59,809 nucleotides of DNA from Rhypophila decipiens (Eukaryota > Ascomycota > Sordariomycetes > Sordariales > Naviculisporaceae), in contig MU858264.1 in NCBI GenBank assembly GCA_033297075.1, positions 1-59,809 on the forward strand, in the 5' to 3' direction. Each line of letters opens with the position of its first letter. Position 1 is the stretch's first letter. A model generated the notes under the pieces. It did no database searches. It was not told where the DNA came from and was given only the letters and a program-made list of their open reading frames with translations. A program made the position numbers and the translations under genes. Of the stretch, positions 31,906 through 43,301 are shown one piece after another.

Positions 31906-34383
31906 ATGGATCGATACCAGCACCAAACCCTGACGTACGCGCACTCCATCCGACTCCTTTACATCTCCCACGATGTTTCCAAACCACATAGCATCTCTCT
32001 CTCCTTAAAGGAGGCTAATCTGGCCGACGAACCAGAGTACTCGGCTTTGTCTTACACATGGCACCTTCCCGAATACCGACCTGGAAAACAGCACCAGGAC
32101 CCGGGTCCAGGTCAGGAATTTGAGGTGGAATGTGACGGGAAAGGCGTGGCGGTTTCCGAAAACCTATTTCGCTTTCTCTCGACAGCCACCCGGATGATGG
32201 CCAAATGGGAGCAGCGCAAGAGGAATGATGGTGATAAGACAGCCTCTGCAAGCAAAGTCCCTAGGCTTGTCGAAACGCTCAGCAAACGGCCACTCTGGGT
32301 TGATGCATTTTGCATCAATCAGTTAGATCACAAAGAGCGCCAACACCAGGTCCTCCTCATGGACAAAATCTACAGTGGCGCAAAAGATATCCTCGTCTGG
32401 CTGGGGGATACAATTCCCAGTGAGGACCTGCTGTGGGTGCATAATGTCTTCATTCCGGTTATCGGGAGGGTGATGAGGCGAAAGTCAAATGCTGCTGGAA
32501 TCACTCAGTTTGTCGGTGATCCTCTCTGTGCTTCTGACAAGGCGGCCAAGTTGCTTGGGGAGAATGTATGCTCGCGGTGGGCTGGGTCGTGGCTATCATT
32601 TGCCAATTTCATTGATAGGCATCGATGGTTCGATCGCGGTTGGATCGTGCAGGAAGTAGCCTTGGGCTCCGCGGACAATGTTGCGCTCCTGTGTGGCGAG
32701 TTGGAACTGAGCTGGAGACGATTCACAGCTCTTTCGCATTTTCTCCAACTGAGCGGATGGGCAAACTTACTGATGCCTACCTACAACTTGAACCTCCAAT
32801 CGTCTTTTAGGGGTCGGGCAAATGCCTACGGGATCGCACGTAGGTGGTGGGACGACAATGTTGAAACAACTGCCGGCATCGTACCAACAGACAAAGGTCC
32901 AGTCGGAGGCAGAGTTTACTCTATCCATAGAGTCCACAGCATAATCAACCAATACACCGGCCAGAGAAGCACATGGCAGCTCCCTCAACCATCACCCTCC
33001 GGTCAAGTCAACTGGTATCGTTGCGCAAGCCATCTCATATCAACGCTACGCAATTCGCAGTTCGAAGACGACCGCGACCACATATATGGCTGTTTGGGCA
33101 TGCTCTCTCAGATTCTCCCTCCAGGATTCACGAATCCCATAGTTCCGGATTACGACAAGACGACCGTGGAAGTCTTCACGTCCGTCGCAGCCATGATGCT
33201 GACAAATATCCCGGGCTTGTTCGAGTTGTCCCAGGTCGAAGACCGCCAGTACCGCCGTCACCATAGCCTCCCATCATGGGTGCCAGATTACTCGGTCGCT
33301 CATCGGGGGTATCTTAGTGTGGGCAGCGATGACAACAGCGGGCTATGCCCTGACAATTCCAAAGCGACCGTCGGGGGGAGCACCAATGCCAACCAAGCAA
33401 GTTCACATGGAACTCCACGAATAATCATAATCGGCTCCTCACTAATTTTGCAGGGAATCCGTCTTAAGTGCATCGACACGACAGGTTTGCGGAATCCCTG
33501 GGACCAGGATAGATCATCATTCGAAGATGACCTATTCCAGTTGATCCTGAAAGCAACAAGTTTACACACGCCAAACATTGCCCTAGACTTTTGGGATGTG
33601 CTTACAAGAGGTAACATCGACCGCTACATGCAGGAAAAATCACAGACACCACCATCTGTGCTTGCGAGAGAACGTTTTGTCGCCTTCTTGTCTGACAATG
33701 TTCTCAACAAACGACTGCCAGTTTTTGAGAAGTCAGCTTACGAGAAGCTGCAAGATCTTATCCAGAAGCTGAAAGCGAGATTGAAATCTTTGACGGATCG
33801 GGCTGCAATTGCCAATACTCTGGTCAAGTTACGTTTCCTCGAATCCGACCTGCGTCAAGCCTACTGGCCTGATTACAGCAGCGATTTCCCGTCACCAGAG
33901 TGGGTCCAGAATTATGAATGGCTTAGGATCACGGCGAAATGGGAACGCGCGATATTTAAGATGTTATCCGTCGGAGTGCCAGAGATCAACATTTCGCGCA
34001 TATTCGAGACCCTATCCACCCAGGTCCACAAGATCAACCTCGAGAGTCCCATTCTAGCCGAGGATCAACCACTAGCGCCAAGTATCTGGAATGTTCTATC
34101 TTCAGCAGCGTTATACGTGACTGCGAAAGATAAACTAGGTGAAGGCAGGCTAGGAATCGGACCAACGTCATGCAAGCCTGGGGACGAGATTTGGATGCTA
34201 GAGGGGAGCCCACACTTGTCTATATTACGCAAGACCCACTCCCGTAGCAAGTGTACGGTGGCAACCAAGTATCGTGATGCTCCTTCGTATCAGCTTGTTG
34301 GGGAGACATATATTCAAGGGGTTGATGTGGACAAAAGGTGGGAGGAGATGCGGGATTGTGTGGTTCCTATTGTGGTTGTGTGA
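31906..34383 (+). CDS. HET-domain protein
   Basis: Intronless, 825 residues. HET signatures: EYSALSYTWHLPEY near residues 44-57, RPLWVDAFCINQLDHKERQHQVLLMDKIYSGAKDILVWLGD split across the core, and WFDRGWIVQEVAL. The conserved Gly after YTW is replaced by His. The C-terminus carries GDEIWMLEGSP and YQLVGETYIQGVD, the shared end module seen also in the HET protein at 4738, so these two are the same subclass and may be distant paralogues. The region between holds a helical, Lys-rich stretch (YEKLQDLIQKLKARLKSL) that could form a coiled coil. Starts at the first ATG of the open frame after a GAGCAAC context. Confidence 0.93.
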   Translation: MDRYQHQTLTYAHSIRLLYISHDVSKPHSISLSLKEANLADEPEYSALSYTWHLPEYRPGKQHQDPGPGQEFEVECDGKGVAVSENLFRFLSTATRMMAKWEQRKRNDGDKTASASKVPRLVETLSKRPLWVDAFCINQLDHKERQHQVLLMDKIYSGAKDILVWLGDTIPSEDLLWVHNVFIPVIGRVMRRKSNAAGITQFVGDPLCASDKAAKLLGENVCSRWAGSWLSFANFIDRHRWFDRGWIVQEVALGSADNVALLCGELELSWRRFTALSHFLQLSGWANLLMPTYNLNLQSSFRGRANAYGIARRWWDDNVETTAGIVPTDKGPVGGRVYSIHRVHSIINQYTGQRSTWQLPQPSPSGQVNWYRCASHLISTLRNSQFEDDRDHIYGCLGMLSQILPPGFTNPIVPDYDKTTVEVFTSVAAMMLTNIPGLFELSQVEDRQYRRHHSLPSWVPDYSVAHRGYLSVGSDDNSGLCPDNSKATVGGSTNANQASSHGTPRIIIIGSSLILQGIRLKCIDTTGLRNPWDQDRSSFEDDLFQLILKATSLHTPNIALDFWDVLTRGNIDRYMQEKSQTPPSVLARERFVAFLSDNVLNKRLPVFEKSAYEKLQDLIQKLKARLKSLTDRAAIANTLVKLRFLESDLRQAYWPDYSSDFPSPEWVQNYEWLRITAKWERAIFKMLSVGVPEINISRIFETLSTQVHKINLESPILAEDQPLAPSIWNVLSSAALYVTAKDKLGEGRLGIGPTSCKPGDEIWMLEGSPHLSILRKTHSRSKCTVATKYRDAPSYQLVGETYIQGVDVDKRWEEMRDCVVPIVVV

Positions 34384-35858
34384 TCGGCCAGTTCATGGGA
34401 TGTCAGTCCGGAGAACTTAGTGGGGTGACTAGCGTCAGGTATTGAAGGGTTTCGAGGCAGCGTGACCTCCGCTGACAGCCCCTCCTTGAAGCCGGCGGAA
34501 GGAACTTGATGACCACCCGTATAATATGTGAATTCGACGCCATTGATGTTTGAAAGTAACGATTTCAGCAAGAGAGGAAACCTGCCTTGGGCTGGTCGGA
34601 TTCCGCATACTAGACGGAAAATGGATCAGAAAACCAAAAGTGGTCATCTGGGTACTACCGCGTTTTCTTACACCAGATCCCATGAGACGAACAAGAGAAT
34701 GAGAGCACATGTTTCAAGTGCCTCCAAGGCTGTTCACGGTACGGAAGAGTAGGTACCTAGGTATTCAGTATAGAACCTCGGTTCGAAAGGCGAGAGATCA
34801 TTATGACCCGTGCGACAATGACCATTGTCAGCAGGCACTTTGGTGACTCGGGCTATTCTCGGTCTCCAGATGTGGTGCCTCTGGTTGGGGGCTTGGGTTG
34901 AGGAGGTTCTCGCGGTTCTTGGGTCCTGTTGCTTCGATATTGGATGTCGTTGTTGCCGCTTCAGCAAGCTCTAAGTCTTGTTCAGTCCCTGCCGAGACCG
35001 CAGGCGTCTCGAAGAGTAGGAAGGCGCAGACTTTAGGTGCAAGATGCATCTTTATGGAACTCCCTATTTCACTATTATATAGGCCAGGTTAACAGCGATG
35101 CCTAAGGATTGCCCGATCACGATGACTGGATCTTTCAGGAGTTGATGGCGTTGGAGTCTGGCTTTCATTGTGCACAAATGGAAACGCTGCATTCGGACAG
35201 GCAGTCTGTATTTAAACGAAATTTTGCGGGCCACTTTACACTTGTCTCCTGTAACATCTTTACCCAACCAAGTGTACAACCTACATTTCCCCGGTCCCCG
35301 GTCCCTCACCCCTAGTCAGCAAGGTTACCGTGATAATCATTCCTTTACCACGGCCCAGAGAGAGCACCTTACGCGTTTCATCGAGGAGACGAATGCCAAG
35401 CTGTTCATGTGCAGGACGAAATGGGACCCGCCAAGCTACAGCACAGTATTATAAGGACAGGTGAGCTCTCGCAGAAGGGCGTAGAAGCAACGAATCCAGG
35501 TTCTCTGGCAGCAAGAGTGGTGCTCCTGGGAGGGATCCAGGTAGTCGAGCAGCTCCCCGAGAGTAAATACCCGGCCGGGAGCGGTCATGAATCCTCGTTG
35601 TTCCTGCTGAATAGAAACGAATTGTCCCAAGCCCCTCAGTTTCGCACCCGACAGTCATGTTGACTGGAAAATAAAATAGGTATGTTTTATGGTAATATCC
35701 CACGCGAGTGGTCATTCGAATGAAACAATGAGAGGGGGCCGGTAAGTTGATTTCATGCAGGACAGAGAGTATGTGGCATTTCGAAGAAAGAAGCCTACAG
35801 GGAACCAAGCCCCAAGGATGCACAGTAGTGCCTATTGACTTGGCTACGCCACGTTGTC
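34384..35858. other. Intergenic region of 1.5 kb
   Basis: Short overlapping open frames on both strands without family features. No tRNA, repeats or transposon ends recognised. Confidence 0.4.
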
Positions 35859-38320
35859 TCAAAGCCGAGGCAAAGCTTCCACAAATGCCCATCGCTTCCC
35901 GCCCTCTCCATGAGGATCCCACTCCCAGTAGCCGAAGCCTCCATCTTCCTGCTCAGTAACCATGTGCATCCGCCCGTTGAAGCTCCCCTGCACGAGACTC
36001 CACACATTCTTGATCCGGCTTCCCTCTGGCCCTGCCGTTTCTTCCAGCAGATCCCATTTGTCACTTGCACCATTCGGAGTAGGTTCTCTAACGTGAATAT
36101 CATCGTTCCTTCGCCTCCAGTGCTGAACCGCTCCTGCCTTTGGTGCGACGACCACGAGGTGAAAGTCGCCGATGCTAGTTTCGTTCTGGGTATTGGTGAA
36201 GGACTGAATCATGACAGGACCGCTGCTGGTGCCTTTTCGGTTGCCTGTGTCTGCGGGAAGGATCAGATCAGACCCAAAGATCTCGCCGGCGTTCCACCGC
36301 GCCGGGTCGGGAGATCGCGAGGCAGACCCAGAGCCGGGCCGCCAGAAGAGCTGCATCTTGCCGTCGGAACGAATAGCTACGACGTAGAGGTTGTTGCTCC
36401 TTTGGCTGGTTCCCTCGGGGCTGTACAGATCATGACCAATGTTGGATTGGATCAATGAGGCGCCGCTTTGTGTTATTGAGACGCTGCTTTCAGCGCTTCC
36501 ATAGTTCTGGGGAGGGAAAAGAGTGGATGCAGGTCGCCATGTAGGTGATGGGTTTGATGGGCTTGGTGAATGTCGTTGCCACTGCCAAAGGTCAGAACTC
36601 GGGCTAGGAAAGTCGTTCTCTCAAAAACAAGCTTCATGGTCTTTCAAGTGTGTGTGAATGGGCAGATTGAACATACCTCTCGCAGAGATCCATCCGAGTG
36701 TCTCACAACCATGACGAGACCAGAATCGTCGGCCTGGACAAACCCAGGATGTCCTTCTATCGGCTGAATGCCGCTTGACGACCTGATTCTAGTAACAGAC
36801 GCCCATCCAGTGGTCGAGTTGTTGCCATCTCCAAGAACCCAATGCTGGACGCCAGTCTCGGCATCCTGAAAAAGAGCATGGAATTCACCCTTGTTGTAAG
36901 ACGTTCCGACAATGACGGGCTGACCAAATATTCTGTCGCTTTTGGTAGCCTGGGAAACAGTGTTCCATTGTTTGGATGTCCCATCTCTGGAAAGGTGGCT
37001 GAAGCCATTTGCAGTGCCGTTGAGTCCAGGGCCAGCCAACATAAGCTCAAAGTTTCGGTGCAGCTGCCCATTGCTGCTCTGCAACATGTTTCCACTCTGG
37101 TGTCGCTTTCTGGACCAAGAATCGGGCGAGACATTGGCGATGCCGTACTTGATCCAGCCGTCAATGTTGGCTTCATTGTATCTGTTCTCGAGTCAGTTCC
37201 AGTTCTTTGCGCTTCTCCTCCTCCCTCATCACAACAAGGGACATTCCTTTACATACCCAAAATAAACATAGCCCCCATCCCCCCACCCAGCTCCCCAAGA
37301 ATTCTTGACAATCCACGCACCACCCGCCCTCTCGCCCTCGATGGCGCCCCAATGGTCATCATACCCAACCACAAGGGCAATGTGATTCCCCGTACTGGTA
37401 TTGCCACTCGCCCCATCATACCGATAAATCTGCTCCTTCACTTTCCTCTTATTCGCCCCATAGTCATACCCCCACCTCTCAAAATCCAGATACAGCACAA
37501 AGGTAGCCACCACAGGCCCATACTCTCTCAACCACCTCTTTTGGTCATCTATAGTCCCCAACGCCGTATATCCCGGTATATGCGTCGCCCTACCAGCCCG
37601 ATCGGCGCAATGCTCATACCCATGGTTCGTATCCTCGTACGGATCACACGCCCAGTCCGCAACACCCATTGCCTTGGCCCTTCTCTCTTCCTCCGACAAT
37701 GTAATATTTTCGGTTTGAACCCCAGGTCCATAGATATGATCCCAATTACCAGCCAACCAGGCCAGCGTCTCATGGATATTCCCCACCGACTCGCACGACG
37801 CACCAACGCCATCGTGGACATCCGACTCGGACCTTTTCGACCAGATGCCGTGCTCAATCCTAATCTGGGCCTCGATCAGAGCTGTTGCTGCAAAGGCCCA
37901 GCATGATGCGCATCTTCCTTGGTTTTGAGGTGTTGTGATGAAGTTTTGGTAATGCGATGGGTCGGGCTTGGTTGATGTTGATGAGACGGGGGATGTGCGG
38001 TTTCGCCAGTCTACGCGGGAGTATAATGCCCAAAGCTCGTCGTCGTCATCGCCATCGAAGGTGGTGGTCTGTTTCAGATTGCTTTTTGGCTTGGTAGGGG
38101 CCTGTCTGGGCGGCGGATAATGAGATGGGTATGTGACCGAGGGCGGAGCCAGAGTCGACCAGTCGATGGGACCGACTTTGTCGGCGGGGATAGGGGCTGG
38201 CCATTGCAAGGGAAGGCCTCGACGGCTTGGGGGCGAAATCGGATCGGTCTCGGCGTTGAGTGGAATAGCGACGCCCGATACTGCGCATAACAGTAGAAAG
38301 CGCGAGGCACGAAGTAACAT
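35859..38320 (-). CDS. Secreted papain-like (C1A) protease fused to a lectin-like repeat domain
   Basis: Exons 37257-38320, 36677-37181, 35859-36581 give 763 residues; both introns (donors at 37256 and 36676, acceptors at 37182 and 36582) have GTATGT donors and CAG acceptors. A signal peptide (MLLRASRFLLLCAVSGVAIP) and a Pro-rich stretch precede a papain fold: NQGRCASCWAF with nucleophile Cys 140 and oxyanion Gln 134, NHIALVVGYD with His 313, and VKNSWGAGWGDGGYVYFGY with Asn 340. After it come some 400 residues of repeated strands rich in Trp, Gly and Asp (QHWVLGDGNN, MQLFWRPGSG, VQHWRRRND, GYWEWDPHGEGG), with units resembling a beta-propeller lectin of the PLL/fucose-lectin kind. A second in-frame ATG at 38341 is possible. 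C1A proteases are uncommon as secreted fungal enzymes, and this fusion is unusual. Confidence 0.85.
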
Positions 38321-39409
38321 GGTGGTCAAGCAAACGGCCATATTGATGATTGGTCCAGGAAAGCCTCCCTTCGTCACGGTGGCCCCTAGTATTTCCCTTT
38401 TGACTCCAAACCCACTGTCCCAAGCGGTGATGGACGTCGAATCCGGAGACAAGTGATGATTTCTCCCGAGGTGGACCAAGATGTGGAACCATGCCGTAAA
38501 AACAAGTTAACCAACCACCTTCATTTTCCAAGGAAGAGAGGAATCGAATGGGAACGTAGACTGTGCTGATAGTCGAGAAGAGACGGAGGTTGAATCGTGG
38601 GGATATCACCGCTGCGCAATAAGCAGTTCTTATTCTACTCGTACATTATGGGCGGAAGGGGCGATAATGCAAACTGCTGCTGGATTGGAGGCATTTAATA
38701 ACTTGTAAATGAATGAAATCTTTAAATGAATTGGCCTAGGTGAAGTAATGCCCCACAACTCTCGAGTGCTGGTGTCGGTCGTCTCCGAAACGGCTCCTAG
38801 TCAGTCGAGGTCCGCGAGTCCTTCGTCCGCCTGAACAGCTTTTTTGCATAGTAATGAAGATTGTAGTCAAGTCAGTAAAAATATCATGGTAAAGACAAAA
38901 CGTTGGCGATGATCGATCTGCACTCTACTCCCTGGGTGTTGCTAGGATGCATGTCGAGCAGATTCGTACGAGGAAAGTCAATCGGTCCCGATTCTGGATT
39001 TGGTATGATCATCATTTATGTACCGCGTTGTGCCCGGTTCCCCAGACCCTGCTCTTAAACATGAAACCAATTCTGAGTGGGCGCCCGTCTTGAATCGTAA
39101 AGTGCCAACAATGTGGAAAGGTGGTAACCCGGTTCAGCCGACTCGCTACCCTGGCTTCCGGCACCAAGACGGCTCGTGTTGTTGATCTCGGGGTTACACC
39201 ATCCGCACATGTGCCGATCGCGGATCGCATCACCGACTGTCCCGTAGTCCCATGTCCGTGAATGTGAATGTAGATCAAGATTGAAAAGTTTGAACGATTA
39301 TTTGGTTATTTTCCTTCAAGGTATAACTCCGAGTCTGAACGCCTTACCCGCAACGCCATTGTCCCCGTCACCAGCCATCAAGACACAACTAGTATACAAA
39401 CGGAGCCGC
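38321..39409. other. Intergenic region
   Basis: About 1.1 kb between two minus-strand genes. No gene recognised; open frames of about 90 codons lack features. Confidence 0.4.
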
Positions 39410-41289
39410 TCAACCTAACGACTGATTATATGTTCCACGCAGAGCCCTGTCACCAAGATCAAAGGCATGGAACTCCCGGTGTTCAAATTTTCCGTGAATC
39501 TTTGGCGAGTCCTGCGTGCGTGGGGTACTCCACCCAATTGATGGCGGTAGTCTAATAGTGTCGCTGGCCGCATAGCTCGAACTCCTGCTATGTTGCGCTT
39601 CGAGTTCCACGGTCCCGTCTCTTGCCCTTGCCTCTCTCGACGCCTTTTCCGTACGCTCCACGAAAATAAAGATCGCAGCTATCAGCATCCCTAGCCCGCC
39701 TAGAGCAACCGAGAACCAATAGGCACTGCGAACACCATACAGCCGTATCTTGACCAGGGCTGGAGATGACACCGATAACGCCGGGGGAGGACCACGAAGG
39801 CCGGCCTGGTCCGCGGCAAAACCAACCGCGTGTTTGTGAACCGAGCCAGCAAGGCCCAGCCCGCAGCTGATGCTGTAATTGACCACCGTTGCCACCAGGC
39901 TAGCAGCGATTCCCTGCTTCTCCCTGGGCAAAGATGAAGACAACAGCATGGTAGCCGCTGGAAATGAAAGATTCATGGCACCCGGCATCAGAACCACTGA
40001 GACAAATGTGTTTGCCCAGTAAGACTGATTGAGCGGCGCGACAGCCATCAAAACACTGCCCAGCAGAAAGAAGAACATCGCGAAGAGCATGACCCACGAG
40101 ACGGCTATCCGTCTCATGAGCCAGACGGTGAGAAACGCAAAGAAAATTCCCGTCACGGCAACGGGGCTGATCTCAGCCGAAGCCAGCAGGGCGTCATGCC
40201 CCCGAAGGTGCTCGAGAAAGATGAAAAGATAGTAGACCCAAATTCCATGACTACTCCATCCAGCAAAAACACAAGCCAAGGTGAAGACAGCAGTTCTGTT
40301 CAGGCCTCTGACTGGGATAATCGGCTGTGTTGCGACTCGAAGCTCGACCCAGACAAAGCCAGCAAGAAACACAAATCCGAGAATCAGAAGTGTGGGGATG
40401 TACGGCTCACTCCAGCCCGAGATTGGAGCTTGGTTGAGTGCAAAGTTGACGAGGATCAGTCCAGTGACTCCAGTGATGGCACCTGGCCAGTCGAATGAGG
40501 GTCGTGCGACGACTGGAGCAAGCGGGACCTTGGAGCTGGGCCACCTCCCTCCTGGTAGTGGACTGATGGTCCGTCTCTCTTCGGGTTGTGGTATGATGAG
40601 ATGCGAGACGAAGACCAACGCGGTGCAAACAACTGCAAGTAGCCAAAAGCACCAGTGCCATGAGAGGTACTGTGAAACCAGGGCAGAGAGCGCGAGACCT
40701 GTAGCCGCTCCAGTCGGCCCCGCAGCCCCGAAGCAGGCGAAAGCGATATTGCGCTTCAGTCCCACAGGAAAGGTTCGTCCAATGATGGCAATGGCATTGG
40801 GAATGACCAGCGCTCCGCCAATCCCTTGGAATCCACGGCAGACGCCGAAGAGCACGAGCTGGGATTGAGTACAGAAGCCGGCAATCAGGGACCAAATGGC
40901 AAACCATGCCCAGCCGACCATGAAGATTCGTTTGTGTCCGTATATATCGCCCAAACGGCCTGGGTACAAAGGTCAGATGAAGATCTTGCCGTGCAGTAAG
41001 GAAAATGGGGCTTACCAGCAGGAAGTATAAAGGTGCCAACCGTCATGCTGTAGGCAGCTGAGAACCAGCTCAGCTTGCCATAGTCGTGAATGTCAAAGAA
41101 CTCGGCGAGGATCAACAACGGAGAAACAGTCTGATTCATGGAAGCCAGCGAGAGAAACTGGGCAAGGCATAGTACGGCGATGAATAAGACTTCATGGGCC
41201 CTTTCGGAGATGGTTGGCGGAGGAGGTGGTGTCGTTACGAGCCTCGCCCTAAGGTTTGATACTGATTCGAGGTCATTTGGCTTGGTCAT
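39410..41289 (-). CDS. MFS multidrug-type transporter (DHA2, 14 TM)
   Basis: Two exons, 41016-41289 and 39410-40959 (intron 40960-41015, GTAAGC donor, CCCAG acceptor), give 607 residues. Family: DHA2 drug:H+ antiporters, which export toxins, drugs or secondary metabolites across the plasma membrane. An N-terminal polar tail precedes helix 1 (VLFIAVLCLAQFLSLASMNQ); the loop 2-3 motif A is RLGDIYGHKRIF, followed by GVCRGFQGIGGALVIPNA and GPTGAATGLAL (the GPxxG antiporter motif C region). A cytoplasmic PEERRTISPLPGGRW loop and a long central region support 14 helices. The final 60 residues are polar. The splice joins ILPAG and RLGDIYG within motif A. No biosynthetic cluster surrounds it, so export of a host or self compound cannot be assigned. 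Confidence 0.9.
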
Positions 41290-43301
41290 GGTGATGCTTT
41301 GAGGGTCTTGGTCTGAGCAGGTTGGACAGAAGGGGCCAAGAGCTGCCAAGGAGGATGGGAGAGATGGTTAAAAGAAGGCAAGATAGCGGGCAGACCGGAG
41401 TCGCTCGGCCCAGGGACCGCCGGGGCTTGCATCATGAAGAAGGACCATTGTTGGCACGTTGCAGACATTTTTCAGGACCGGGCGTAGCTGCTTTTCTGCA
41501 AATGGTCTGATCCTGACCTCTTGTGGTCGTCTCCCTTCGGGGCTCCGGTGGGCGCTGTGATTTGTCCAGGGCAGCCAGTTACGATGCAGAACTGTGACTG
41601 CAGCGAATTGAGGGCAAAGCGGTCGGTGGACGGAAACAAACATTGCCGAATATCCAAGAGAAGTTGACGTATTAACCAGCGGCTTGCCAGGAAAATCTGT
41701 GTCATGTCGCTGGAAAAGTTTCCCACTAGTATGCCGCAAGACCGCACCTATGCAGGGGCATGTTGTTGTGGCTGTCCCTTTAGAGCTCGAAATAATGAAG
41801 ATGTTCTGTGCCTGAAGTTTTTGGTGGACTGACCTGTGGATCGTGCATATTGTGGCGCGGGATCGTCATGATGCACCGACGATCCCCAGTTCTGCTCAAA
41901 TACGGGAAGTGACGGCGGAGTATGGGAGTCCAGATGGTTTTCTAGATTATGCGCGCCGTGACATGAGGAAGGCAAGTCTCCACACACCGACAGACCCTGA
42001 GCATTCACCGGTTCTCCATCTGCAGTTTTCGAGGAAGGCACTGGCACAATTTTGATGCACATTGCACAGCGTGTTCATGGAAGGTTCGGCTAATGCTGTC
42101 TTGTGCAGCGTGTTACCCGCAACGGCAGCACGTTCTGGCCGTACATGACCTGGAGAGATTAGGAAACATGGGATGATAGGTATGTCATATTGTTTTAGTG
42201 ATACTGGAATTGCGTCACCCCTTGGCAGCTGTTTTATTCTTCTGCTTCGCGGTCATTTTTGTGAAACAATTGAACGGCAAATCCCGGCTCCGAAATAAGT
42301 CCGCCGAAGCCGACATGGGATTACCCCTTGGATGGCTTTTTTGGGCTGATATTGATAACTCTAACATCTCGACAGATGACTGCAGATTCGATACCCCTTG
42401 CTCGTCGTCGTCAAGGGCGTCCACACCAAGACTTAACACACGGCAACTCTCTGCATTTCACAACCAAGTAAGTACTCAGATGCCGGAGCCCCGTCTCTTC
42501 CTGGATTGGCGACTGGATCAGATGCCTGGCTTTTTTTTTTTTTTTTGAAGAATAAGATGTACAACTCCAACACAGACAATGGCCGTGAAGGCGATTTTCT
42601 CGTAGATCCAAGGTCTGCACCTGAGTCTCTCAGAAGTACCAAATTCCCGGGCCGGTAATTCATGCCTGCATGTCTCGGTTGCTGTGCTACCCCTTGTCCC
42701 TGTCCCTAGTCAATGAAGGAAGGCATTTTGCTCTTACTCAAAAAGCCAGACCCAGCCAGACTGTAAAATAACTAAAGGCTTGTTCTAACGACTCCTCCCA
42801 GGAATTCTGGAAGTCTACAATACGCACTGGTCAAGGTAAAAACGCTTGCTGGCAAGAAGTGGGATGTTCTTGTCAGGACTGTTAATTTGCACTAAAATGG
42901 CCATCTAAAGTCTCCTCTTAAACCCTACCAATTTATAATTCGAAATGCTAAGACGAAAGATCATGTGGGCCGCGACTTGTAACCTGGTGCAAATCACCAA
43001 GAAGCCCAAGTCTCAGTTTTGGTAGAAATTAACGGTCCGGTCCGAGTAGCATTAAACAATTAAACAAGGTCCCGTACTATATGAGGGGTTGGGTTCAGTC
43101 AACACTTCAGCCTCCTTTAACAATTTGCTCATATCGAACTCATTTGGACAACACCACCTTGGGAATCTGAAAATTGGGAAGCTACCTACTCAATCAGCCA
43201 CCGGATTCCCACTCCAAGTCAGCCGCCTCGCGGCTCCCCTTAACATATCTCCCGGCAAGCTTCATGGAGTTGCGCGTGCCTCAGGCGAACATGTGTGGTA
43301 C
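41290..43301. other. Intergenic region with T16 tract
   Basis: About 2 kb of spacer. A run of 16 T lies at 42531-42546. Open frames up to 123 codons show no domain. Nothing else could be supported, except that the last part precedes the M20 pseudogene and might hold its lost upstream exon. Confidence 0.4.
42531..42546 (+). repeat. Homopolymer T16 tract
   Basis: A run of 16 T; the longest homopolymer I noticed in the window. A likely spot for length error or natural polymorphism; no gene spans it. Confidence 0.85.

Noticed and set aside
36842..37906. 354-codon open frame on the plus strand opposite the protease-lectin gene
   Set aside because: It runs antisense to a well-supported gene, has no signal, domain or splice support, and is rich in Ile/Pro as expected from reversed codons.
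42411..42663. Minus-strand Lys-rich frames across the T16 tract
   Set aside because: Lysine runs come from translating the homopolymer; no other protein features.
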